From Methanomassiliicoccales archaeon LGM-RCC1 (GTDB lineage: Archaea > Thermoplasmatota > Thermoplasmata > Methanomassiliicoccales > Methanomethylophilaceae): 64,000 nucleotides of DNA. The stretch spans positions 1,054,001-1,118,000 of the forward strand of contig CP115555.1 in the NCBI GenBank assembly GCA_030168575.1. Reading direction: 5' to 3'. The stretch's first letter is position 1. Every line of letters begins with the position of its first letter. The position numbers were made by a program, and so were the translations under genes. The notes below the pieces were generated by a model, which had not been told where the DNA came from, searched no databases, and was given only the letters and a program-made list of their open reading frames with translations. Of this stretch, positions 37,957 through 47,291 are shown piece after piece.

Positions 37957-40900
37957 ATGAAAGACAGGTCGAGGAAGACTCTGTTCGCTCTGTTCGTGGT
38001 AGCAGTCATGCTTTGCATGCCGTTCACCATGATCGAACAGGAGAACGATGCTGCAGGAATGACTGATGTCCTCCCCATAGGAAAGACCTATGGATACAGG
38101 ATCACCACGGGCGAGATCACCAGCGGAGGATACACTGGAAACGGAATCAAGGGCGTGGAGTACGGCGGTTCCGATAAAAACATGGTGAAGATCTATGAGG
38201 ACACCACTTATGGGAACCTCTTGTACAACAACAATTCCGTGAACAGCAGCTCCACGAACCCCAAATTCAACGATTTGCTGAGATTCGATGAGAAGACCGG
38301 ACTCGGTCCGTTCAACTCGTTCTATGTTGCTTTGAACATCGGGGATACACGCAACAACGGTGACCTGTACAAGACATCCTACGTCCCCGGCCAGATAGCA
38401 TATATCCTCAACCCATACAACTTGGAAGAGGCCATAATAACCGACGGGACTACCAAGTCAGCCTATTCAGGAACAGATAACTACACGTACTACACGTACT
38501 CCCACCCGTCGGATTACAACATCATGCTGTTCATCCCTACTGTCTATTGGTATTCGGATGATAATCATCTTTGGCTTTCTAACAGGCAGGACTACTTCAC
38601 AGACGACGGTGTTTCGCCCCAGCTGATGGAAGCTCGCGCCCATACCATAGACGGACAGATCAGGCCCTATCTCGGACTGGGAGTCTACGAGGCTTCCCAA
38701 TCCGGCAGCAGTCTGGTATCGCAGTCAGGCAAGACTCCTCTTAACAACAAGTCGGTTGCGCAGTTCCGTGACATGGTAAACAACTTGAACACCGAGGCGA
38801 CCAACGAGACCGGGGAGTACATGATTTGGAACTACTACCAATGGACTCTCTACAAGATGATGTCCTACACGGTTATAGGAACCAAGAACTCTCAGCTGGC
38901 CATAGGTCAGGGTGCGACCCTGTTGGGCAACGGTGCGAACTCCGGTCCCATGACCACCGGTCTGGGAGATGATCAGGGTCCGTACTGGGGAGGATTGAAC
39001 AGCGACGGTTCCGGATCCTACAAGGACGGAAAGCACTCTGTCAAGCTGTTCCTGGAGAATACCTGGGGATCGTATCATGACCTATTGGACGATGTGTGGA
39101 TCGGAGAGGGACAGCTGCATGCAGGTCAGAACAGCATCGGAAACATCATTGACCATATCCTATATCCATCCACCAGCGGCACGGACGCAGGTCTGAATGA
39201 CAACCAGGAGCTCATAGAAAACGCGATCTTCCCCAATCCAAGCAAGGAGTATATGCTGCCAATTCAGTCGACCTCGAGCAATCCAGAGTATTGGGATTTC
39301 CCCACATCCGTCAACGAGAACAAAAAGAACTACCTTCCAATAGGCGACAACATCCAGTACAGGGCGGGATACCAGACTCTCTGTGTCGGAGGACATTACG
39401 ACGGACAGAGCGCCGCAGGTCTCAACAGGATGAACATCAGGAACGGGTTCGGGGATGCGAAGTCCGATATTGGAACCCGTATCGCATATGTGACTTACGG
39501 AGGAATACTCACCTATGACGAAACCAGCGAATACAGGGCGACCTCATCATACGGTGACATCCCCAGCGGATACAGTCTGTTCAAAGGGGTTGAAGTCAAC
39601 ATCGTGCCTGCTGAGGGTAAGACCATCTACAAGGTGATCCTCAACGGCGTCGCACTCGAGGGCACCAGTTTCCTCATGCCTGCAATGGACGTCAAGCTGG
39701 TAATCCTGACGGACAATATCCTCAGAAATCCCAACGCTTACACTTCATCGGACAACGTTCCTGTGGTGGGGAAGTTCATCTATGACGGCAAATATCACAC
39801 CGGTCTAATGGGAGACGACGACGTCTACACCATAACCGGCCAAAACAATGCAAAGGATGCGGGACTGTACGAGATAACGGTCACGCCGAAGGAAGGATTG
39901 GAATGGTGGGATCATACCACCGGAGCCAAGACTTTCAAATGGGTGATCGAGAAGAAGACACTCGTCATCGAGGGCGCGTCGTCAGCCGAGATCAGCAAGA
40001 TCTATGACGGCACCCGTAATCTGGGCACGGACAGCAGCGGTCAGGTGAAGCCGACCGATCTGTTCATGCACGGGCTGGTATCGGGAGAGGTACCGAACAT
40101 AAGCGCCACCGCGAAGTATTCGAATGCGGAGGCCAGATCGAACAAGGTCATCGACGTCACTGCATTGTCCTTGTCCGATAGTGATACGTTCTGTTCGGAC
40201 AATTACGTCTACAATTTCAAAAAATTCGAAATCAGAGGCAGCAAGGTGACGATCCTTCCCAAAGGATTGTCATCCATGGGTGACGATCTCCAGATAGAGG
40301 CGATCGAGGATCAGGTCTATACAGGAGAGCTCATCACGCCGTCTCCTGAGATCCGTGCTTGGGGCAACGTGTTGGTCCTGGGCACAGATTACACATTATC
40401 TTTCACCAACAATATCGCTGCGGGAACCGCCACCATGAAGGTGGAAGGAAAGGGCAACTTCAACAAATCGGTTACCAGGACGTTCGAGATCGTCAAGAAG
40501 GAGATTTCCTGGCCTGCCGTTCTGGAGACCCCGTACAACGGTGAGCAGCAATCAGCCGACCTCGTTTCAAACTTCTGGTATGAAGTTGTAAGCGAAGCCC
40601 AGGGGACGGCTGTCGGTTCGTATAACGCCACGTTGAGGATCAACGATCCCATTAATGTGAAATGGGCCGATTCCGATCAGGTACAGAGACAGGGAGAGGC
40701 TCTGAGGATCACGGATGTGGACAATCAGCTGACGTTCGTGCTCTTGGGAGCGCACTGGGCGAACGAATATTCCGCTCCGTTGCTTTACAAGAGCTCACAG
40801 AGCCTCCAGCTTCCGGGAGCAGACAAGATCACACCCTATCTGAAGACCGGATATGACGTGACATTCCTCGGGTGGTATGAGACCGGGGACGAGAACAAGA

Positions 40901-43900
40901 CTTTGATCACACAGATTCCCGCAGGGTCCTTGGGATCGAAATCGTTCACCGCATTGTTCAGCGAGGAACGCAGTACGTACACGGTATCATTCTCATCGGA
41001 GTTCGGTACCCAGATCCCTCAGCAGAACGTTAAGTACGGGGATCTTGTGAACAAACCGGCGGATCCGACGACCAGCTACTACATATTCAAGGGATGGTAC
41101 AGAACCTACAGCCAGGGAGTGTACAGCAACCCATGGAACTTCGATACGGACACTGTAGCCGGTAACATGACCTTGTACGCCATGTGGAAGGTGGAGACAT
41201 GCACGGTCGTCTGGAAGAACTATGACGGAACCGTATTGGAGACCGATAACGAGGTCGCACTCAACTCGACTCCTGTGTTCAACAGCAGTAACCCGACCCG
41301 GGCCACAGATGAGCATTACGTCTACACGTTCAGCGGATGGTCCCCGCAGGTCGGTCCTGTCACAGGAAACACCGTCTATACGGCTACATACTCGACCGCG
41401 ATCGTTCCTTACAACATCAACATCCCTGCAAACGTAGCCTACGACGTGGTCACCGTATCGGGAACCAACCCGGCAGAGTACGGCACATCGTATGTTTTCA
41501 AGATCAACCCCAACCCGAGCCAGCCCCAGTTCAGTCAGCTCAATGGACTGAAGGTCACTGTCAATTACACAGGCGGAGGTTCGGAGATCCTGGTCAAGGA
41601 TTCAGATGGTAACTTCACGATATCGAACATCACCAAACCCGCAGATGTCACCATCACATTGACGATCAACATGTACTCGGCCAGTTGGCTTGATAAGAAT
41701 GGCGACAGCATCTACACATCTATCACGCGTCCGTACGAAACGCCGGTCGCAGAACCCGGTACACCAGACGGCCCCTCGAACAAGGACGTCTCCATGAATT
41801 ATACGTTCCAATACTGGTCAGTAGGTTCGTATGATAGCAGCGAGACCATCACAAACATGGATGGTCAGGTATTGCTCTCCGACAAAGTATACTACGCCCA
41901 TTTCACAGAGACGGTCAAGACATTCAGGATCACCTATTCGGGAAGCGATGTGTTCACGCTGAATCCGCTCAACGGCGCGAATATCAACGCCATCCCTTAC
42001 GGCAGCAACTTCCAATTCACCCTGACGATCATCGACCAGCGCTACAGTCAGGTCCCCAGCAAGGCAACGGCCCAGGCCAATGGACAGCCTGTACAGAAGA
42101 GCACGGATAATGTGTTCACCGTCAGCAGCATCACGGCGGACACGAATCTGGACTTCACCGGAATCTCGTTCAACGGTTACAACGTGTATTGGCTTAGGGA
42201 GGACGGAACGCAGATCACGGTTGATTCCGATGTGAAGCATGACACCCATCCGAATGCACCGGCTTATCCCGCTCAGACCACGTCTTCCTTCAAGGGATGG
42301 AAGATAGGGGGAGAAGGCAGCATTGTGAATCTCAACGAATACACAATGTCCGGCGATGTCACCTTCAGGGCATACAGCGAATATACCGTCACCTTCAATT
42401 GCGACAATGGTCTGGAATGTACTCTTACCAGCCCCCAGGGCGCATCCGGTTTCAAGGTCCCCTACGGCAGTTCCCTGACATCCATCCTGTCGTATCCCGA
42501 AGGCAAGAGGGCAGAGTACATCCTGAGCGTGAACGGAGTGAAGGAGACGAACGACCCTGCACCCATGGGAATGACCTTTGTGAACAATGCTGACGGAATG
42601 ACCACTACCTACACAATCCCCAGCGTCACCACCGATGTCGTCCTGAGGGCCACTCTCAGTTACGATCTGTTCACTGTCGATTGGAAGGATGGGGATACGA
42701 TCCTTATGACCGAACATTATCGTTCGGGCAGTACGCCTGTTGCACCGTTCGTCCCCACTAAAGATCCTATCACAGGTTATCACTACGTGTTCAACGGATG
42801 GAAATTGGACAGCTCGGGCAGTGTGGTGGACCTGAGCGGAGTCTCAATCACTTCGGACATGTCCATCTTCGCTGATTTCTCGCAGGTAGTGAATCAGTAC
42901 ACTATCACGCTTCCTGATGCGGATATATTCACAGTGGTCCCTGACAGCGAGTCCAACGTCGTGACGCATGGCAGCAGTTACAAATTCAAGATCACTGCCA
43001 ACCCCAGCGCACCGAAGTTCTCACAGCTGAGGAACCTGACTGTCATCTCAAAGGGCAGCACAGAACAGAACATCACTTCCTCTAAGGACAGTGAAGGATA
43101 CTATTGGATCAGCAACATCACCGAGGCGAAGACAATACTGGTCGACCTGACCATCAATGTGTACACCATCCAGTGGCAGGACGAGAACGGGGCCACGCTC
43201 TATCCTGACAAGTACGCCGCTCACGACACCAGCATAATCGTCCCGGGAACTCCGGAGAAACCCGTCGTTACCGATGATTCCAAGAATTATTCGTTTACCG
43301 GTTGGACCAAATATGTCGGTTCGGAGTGGGTTCCTGTTTCTGATCCCAATGCTGATGTCGCTCTTTCCAGCACAGTATATCGTGCGACATTCGCCAGCGA
43401 AACCAAGGTGTTCAAGATAATCTACTCTGGCAGCACGACATTCACCGTCAATCCCTTGGAAGGAATGAACAAGGATCACGTGAACTATGGAGATAGCTTC
43501 TCATTCAGGATTACCGCGAATACCGATGAATACAGTCAGGTGCCTGATAAGATTGAGGTATTGGCCAACGGCACCAAGGTGAGCAAATCAGATGGAGTGT
43601 TCACGATAAGCAACATCACGGCCGATCAGAATCTGGGCTTCACGAAAATCGACATCAACGGTTATACGGTCACATGGAAGGATGCGAACGGAGATACGAT
43701 CTCAACTGTCAATGATGTGAAGCATGGAAGCGTTCCTGTGGCACCGGACATGACCTATCTGAACAACGCCCAGTACACATACACTGTGGCCTGGACCAAG
43801 AACAGCGGAACAGCCCCTGTCAATCTGGCCAACGAGGTCGTGATTGCTAACGTCACATACAACGCTGTGCTCACCCAGTCGGTCAACAAGTACACCGTTG

Positions 43901-46900
43901 TATGGAAGAACTGGGATGAGACCGTTCTTGAGACCGATTCCGAGGCCGAGTACGGCTCGATACCCCACTACGACAGTGATACCCCGGCCAGGGCACAGGA
44001 CGATCTCAACAGGTACAATTTCCTGGGCTGGACCCCAGAGGTGATCGCCGTGACCGGCAACGTCATCTACACCGCTATGTTCGAGACGGTGAACGTCGCT
44101 GCATACGTAACCTGGATGAACCCGGACGGAGAGATCCTTCAGAACTCATCCGTCGCGCTCGATGAGATCCCGGAGTTCCTAGGAGGGACCCCCGCGATGA
44201 CGCCTACTGCTCAGTACACCTACAATTTCCTGGGCTGGACCCCAGAGGTGACCGCCGTGACCGGTAATATCACCTACACCGCACAGTACGATGAGGTGCT
44301 GAATGAGTACAAGGTGACTTGGGTCAACCAGAATGGTACCGTACTGAAGCAGGAGACTTTAACCTATGGAGCAACCCCTGCATATTCGGGTACCCCGACC
44401 ATGGAGAGGGACGGACAGTACACCTATACCTTCAGGGAGTGGACTCCCGCCATCTCCAATGTGGAGGGCGATTCGACCTATTTCGCAGTCTACGACACCG
44501 AGGTCAACAAGTACACAGTGACATGGAAGAACTGGGACGGAACCATCCTCAGGACCCAATCCATCCCTTACGGAACGACCCCCAGCTACTCGGGAATCAC
44601 CCCGATCAAGGCTACCCCGGTCGATCAGAAGCATTCATGGAACGGGTGGTCCCCCGAGATCGTACCCGTCACCGGAGACGCCACATACACCGCCACCTTC
44701 GATTCGCATTACTTCGATGTCAGGATAAAGATAGTATCGTCTGACAGCACGCTCGGTTCTGTCTTGAACGCGGGAACCTACACCGTCAAGAGCAACGCAT
44801 CGATGACAGTCAGCGATATCGACACTTCGACCATGGGTACCGATACCCCTGCGGGAACCCTCTCCATCAGCGGACTCGACAAGGAGTTCGGAGCGATTGC
44901 AAACAACAGCTCCGCAAGCATGGTCAGTATCTTTGTGGGTTGGTATATCGGAAGCGACATGGTCCCTGACGGATACCAGATCAACGGTCAGAACGACCTT
45001 GAGATCACAGCGATGTTCGCGCAGATCCCTGCTGACTACTCTGTCCTGGTGACCACCTCATACGGATCGGAGACCATGGCCACATTCGACGAGAACGGAG
45101 GCCAGCAGGCTGAAGTCATATCACTTATCGGAATCCCTCTGGGAACCAGGATCGACGTGAACGAAAATGGATCCCTTACAATCGGAGACAGAAACATTAC
45201 CATGCATCCGAACAATACAGGATACAGGACTGTGGAGTTCGTCAAATGGGAGTACATCCTCTCCGGACAGCCAGTCAGATCAGGCGATAGGGTCGATGAG
45301 ATGACCGTTATAGGAGTCGTCGTCGAGGTAACCACCCACAAGTCAACGATAACTTGGAATGATTATGACGACTCCCAGCTACGTCAGGACATACTGTACA
45401 ACGGAACCACTCCAGTGTATGGTCTGGACCCGATCAGGCCAGGAGACGACGATGCAGTATACACATTCGATGGATGGCAGCCCGATGTCGCCATCGTTAC
45501 CGGTGACGCGACTTACAAGGCAAAGTACTCCTCGAACACCAACACCGCGGTCATCACAGTCGACCTCAACGGTGCCGTTTCCACGTTGGTCAACGAGGGC
45601 AACGGCTGGATCCTGGACTACAACGGTTACTACCAGAAGAAGTTCGAAAATGGAACGTCTCTGAACTTCGGAGAGGTCACTATCGCACAGGGCTTGGATG
45701 TATTCCACCCCATCAGGTGGACTGATTCCATAGGAGCAACTGTAGAGCCTGGAGAGGTCACCGGTTTCGCATTCTACAGAGCGGAGTTCACATGGATCAC
45801 GTGGGCAGATTACGACGGAGAGATCCTGGACAAGGAAGTCGTCGAACCCGGAGCAGTGCCCAGTCACGCGGATCCGATCAGGGCCGACGATCCCGGAATC
45901 TACTACCAGTTCGATCACTGGGAGAAGGGAGGAATGCCCGTAACCCTGTCTGAGGAAACAGTCAACGTCAGCACCACCTACATGGCCCAGTATTCCATGC
46001 ATTACAAGTCATACACGGTCACCTTCAATGCGAATGGAGGAACATCCCTATCATTCCCGTCGAAGACCGTAACGTTCAATTCGACGTACGGTGACCTGCC
46101 GACAGCATCTTGGCCCGGATACACCTTCAACGGTTGGTATGACCAGGAGGGTTACCGCATCTACTCTAACACCGTGTTCAACGAGGTCCAGGACCAGACT
46201 CTAACGGCCCACTGGAGCATCATACCCGTAGATCCTGTGGATCCCGAAGAACCCAAATCATCCATATCGAAAGAGACCATCATGAACGCGGACGGTTCCA
46301 TCACAGAGAGGATCACCGAAACCATCCAATATTCTGACGGTTACAAGAGGGTGAAGGTCACAGAGACCACCAAACGCGTGGATGATTCGACTCAGATCGT
46401 AGTCACGGATGTGGAGACAGACAAGAACGGAGCATCGATGACGCACAGGACGCAGAAGGACATATCCTCTGACGGAAGCTTCGAATCCACGAACACCGTC
46501 ACATTCTCAAGCGGAGACTGGGTTACCGGTCACACCTCTGGAGATTCCAGAAGCGAGACCCCTACCGGAAAGGTCGAGTTTGGATACAGCGATTCCATGT
46601 CCAACGAGCAGGCTGACATGGTAGAAGATCTGATCAACGATGCCATATCTTCAGACAAGAATCCCGAGGTCGTCATCATCTCGGAGACTCCTGTTTCAGT
46701 TCCGGAGTCCATCATAAGTGACATCATACAGGGTGACGGATCCCTCACCTTCATAGAGGGAGGAAAGGAACTCTATCTGACCGCGAAGACGCTGAAAGGA
46801 ATGAGCCTTACAAGCATAGACCGTCTGTCCATCAGGATCACGGACGATATCCCGCAGAAGTACAGGACAGAGGCGGGAATCACCTTTGCATACGACATCA

Positions 46901-47229
46901 GGATGGAGATCAACCATCAGGAGTACCACGAGCAGTTCTCAGAGCCTGTGAAAGTCACTATCCCATACAAGCTCAAGGAAGGCCAGTCTGTAGATTCAAT
47001 CTCAGTGCTTTATCTGGGAGAGGAGCTGGAGAAGCTGGAGTTCACCTATGACGGTGAGAACGTGGTGTTCTACCTTTCGCACATGAGTCTGTACTCCATC
47101 GTGAGCGAGGATCCGGAACCAGTCCCGGTTGACCCCACTGACGAAGGCGAGTTCCCAGTGATGTACATCGCAATCGCAGCAGTGATACTGGTAGCAATTG
47201 CGGCAGTGGCTGTGTGGATTAAGAGGTGA
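37957..47229 (+). CDS. Giant repeat-rich surface protein with a CLec/FGE-like head (3090 aa)
   Basis: Signal peptide (residues 1-34, KTLFALFVVAVMLCMPF). Residues about 60-530 form a CLec/FGE-like module that matches the viral DGR target: LFIPTVYWYS, RAHTIDGQIRPYLGLGVYE, YMIWNYYQWTLYKMM, LAIGQGATL, LFLENTWGSYHDLLDD, HAGQNSI and IGTRIAYV. Residues 560-960 hold MBG/YDG-like beta domains (KIYDGTRNLG, QVYTGELITPSPEI). Residues about 1005-2760 are many Listeria-Bacteroides (InlB B) repeats of the VTWKNWDGT...GWTPE type. Then a charged domain and a C-terminal membrane helix (MYIAIAAVILVAIAAVAVWI) with a Lys-Arg end. It would stand far out from the cell as an adhesin-like protein. Confidence 0.9.
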   Translation: MKDRSRKTLFALFVVAVMLCMPFTMIEQENDAAGMTDVLPIGKTYGYRITTGEITSGGYTGNGIKGVEYGGSDKNMVKIYEDTTYGNLLYNNNSVNSSSTNPKFNDLLRFDEKTGLGPFNSFYVALNIGDTRNNGDLYKTSYVPGQIAYILNPYNLEEAIITDGTTKSAYSGTDNYTYYTYSHPSDYNIMLFIPTVYWYSDDNHLWLSNRQDYFTDDGVSPQLMEARAHTIDGQIRPYLGLGVYEASQSGSSLVSQSGKTPLNNKSVAQFRDMVNNLNTEATNETGEYMIWNYYQWTLYKMMSYTVIGTKNSQLAIGQGATLLGNGANSGPMTTGLGDDQGPYWGGLNSDGSGSYKDGKHSVKLFLENTWGSYHDLLDDVWIGEGQLHAGQNSIGNIIDHILYPSTSGTDAGLNDNQELIENAIFPNPSKEYMLPIQSTSSNPEYWDFPTSVNENKKNYLPIGDNIQYRAGYQTLCVGGHYDGQSAAGLNRMNIRNGFGDAKSDIGTRIAYVTYGGILTYDETSEYRATSSYGDIPSGYSLFKGVEVNIVPAEGKTIYKVILNGVALEGTSFLMPAMDVKLVILTDNILRNPNAYTSSDNVPVVGKFIYDGKYHTGLMGDDDVYTITGQNNAKDAGLYEITVTPKEGLEWWDHTTGAKTFKWVIEKKTLVIEGASSAEISKIYDGTRNLGTDSSGQVKPTDLFMHGLVSGEVPNISATAKYSNAEARSNKVIDVTALSLSDSDTFCSDNYVYNFKKFEIRGSKVTILPKGLSSMGDDLQIEAIEDQVYTGELITPSPEIRAWGNVLVLGTDYTLSFTNNIAAGTATMKVEGKGNFNKSVTRTFEIVKKEISWPAVLETPYNGEQQSADLVSNFWYEVVSEAQGTAVGSYNATLRINDPINVKWADSDQVQRQGEALRITDVDNQLTFVLLGAHWANEYSAPLLYKSSQSLQLPGADKITPYLKTGYDVTFLGWYETGDENKTLITQIPAGSLGSKSFTALFSEERSTYTVSFSSEFGTQIPQQNVKYGDLVNKPADPTTSYYIFKGWYRTYSQGVYSNPWNFDTDTVAGNMTLYAMWKVETCTVVWKNYDGTVLETDNEVALNSTPVFNSSNPTRATDEHYVYTFSGWSPQVGPVTGNTVYTATYSTAIVPYNINIPANVAYDVVTVSGTNPAEYGTSYVFKINPNPSQPQFSQLNGLKVTVNYTGGGSEILVKDSDGNFTISNITKPADVTITLTINMYSASWLDKNGDSIYTSITRPYETPVAEPGTPDGPSNKDVSMNYTFQYWSVGSYDSSETITNMDGQVLLSDKVYYAHFTETVKTFRITYSGSDVFTLNPLNGANINAIPYGSNFQFTLTIIDQRYSQVPSKATAQANGQPVQKSTDNVFTVSSITADTNLDFTGISFNGYNVYWLREDGTQITVDSDVKHDTHPNAPAYPAQTTSSFKGWKIGGEGSIVNLNEYTMSGDVTFRAYSEYTVTFNCDNGLECTLTSPQGASGFKVPYGSSLTSILSYPEGKRAEYILSVNGVKETNDPAPMGMTFVNNADGMTTTYTIPSVTTDVVLRATLSYDLFTVDWKDGDTILMTEHYRSGSTPVAPFVPTKDPITGYHYVFNGWKLDSSGSVVDLSGVSITSDMSIFADFSQVVNQYTITLPDADIFTVVPDSESNVVTHGSSYKFKITANPSAPKFSQLRNLTVISKGSTEQNITSSKDSEGYYWISNITEAKTILVDLTINVYTIQWQDENGATLYPDKYAAHDTSIIVPGTPEKPVVTDDSKNYSFTGWTKYVGSEWVPVSDPNADVALSSTVYRATFASETKVFKIIYSGSTTFTVNPLEGMNKDHVNYGDSFSFRITANTDEYSQVPDKIEVLANGTKVSKSDGVFTISNITADQNLGFTKIDINGYTVTWKDANGDTISTVNDVKHGSVPVAPDMTYLNNAQYTYTVAWTKNSGTAPVNLANEVVIANVTYNAVLTQSVNKYTVVWKNWDETVLETDSEAEYGSIPHYDSDTPARAQDDLNRYNFLGWTPEVIAVTGNVIYTAMFETVNVAAYVTWMNPDGEILQNSSVALDEIPEFLGGTPAMTPTAQYTYNFLGWTPEVTAVTGNITYTAQYDEVLNEYKVTWVNQNGTVLKQETLTYGATPAYSGTPTMERDGQYTYTFREWTPAISNVEGDSTYFAVYDTEVNKYTVTWKNWDGTILRTQSIPYGTTPSYSGITPIKATPVDQKHSWNGWSPEIVPVTGDATYTATFDSHYFDVRIKIVSSDSTLGSVLNAGTYTVKSNASMTVSDIDTSTMGTDTPAGTLSISGLDKEFGAIANNSSASMVSIFVGWYIGSDMVPDGYQINGQNDLEITAMFAQIPADYSVLVTTSYGSETMATFDENGGQQAEVISLIGIPLGTRIDVNENGSLTIGDRNITMHPNNTGYRTVEFVKWEYILSGQPVRSGDRVDEMTVIGVVVEVTTHKSTITWNDYDDSQLRQDILYNGTTPVYGLDPIRPGDDDAVYTFDGWQPDVAIVTGDATYKAKYSSNTNTAVITVDLNGAVSTLVNEGNGWILDYNGYYQKKFENGTSLNFGEVTIAQGLDVFHPIRWTDSIGATVEPGEVTGFAFYRAEFTWITWADYDGEILDKEVVEPGAVPSHADPIRADDPGIYYQFDHWEKGGMPVTLSEETVNVSTTYMAQYSMHYKSYTVTFNANGGTSLSFPSKTVTFNSTYGDLPTASWPGYTFNGWYDQEGYRIYSNTVFNEVQDQTLTAHWSIIPVDPVDPEEPKSSISKETIMNADGSITERITETIQYSDGYKRVKVTETTKRVDDSTQIVVTDVETDKNGASMTHRTQKDISSDGSFESTNTVTFSSGDWVTGHTSGDSRSETPTGKVEFGYSDSMSNEQADMVEDLINDAISSDKNPEVVIISETPVSVPESIISDIIQGDGSLTFIEGGKELYLTAKTLKGMSLTSIDRLSIRITDDIPQKYRTEAGITFAYDIRMEINHQEYHEQFSEPVKVTIPYKLKEGQSVDSISVLYLGEELEKLEFTYDGENVVFYLSHMSLYSIVSEDPEPVPVDPTDEGEFPVMYIAIAAVILVAIAAVAVWIKR
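41400..43880 (+). repeat. Duplicated composite module inside the giant gene (period about 1.49 kb)
   Basis: The order of blocks from about 41404 (YNINIPANVAYDVVTVSG, FSQLNGLKV, FRITYSGSDVFTLNP, SSITADTNLDFT) recurs from about 42895 (YTITLPDADIFTVVPD, FSQLRNLTV, FKIIYSGSTTFTVNP, SNITADQNLGFT). It is clear at protein level and diverged in DNA, so an old duplication. Confidence 0.75.
44014..44290 (+). repeat. Near-identical 207-bp period repeat in the giant gene
   Basis: The stretches at 44014-44040 and 44221-44247 are identical over 27 bases and remain nearly so for about 20 more. The 207-bp offset equals 69 codons, one InlB-type repeat unit. Recent duplication or gene conversion, so repeat number may vary between strains. 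Confidence 0.75.
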
Positions 47230-47291
47230 AAACAATAATGGCGGAGGGAGAGCCCCTCCGTCTTCTTTTATTTACTTGACTTTAAGAGGAC

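Noticed and set aside
38140-39520. Possible second DGR variable repeat in the host giant gene
   Set aside because: The module is related at protein level, but the DNA at its C-terminal end does not align with the TR at 27169-27286, and no adenine-specific pattern is seen.
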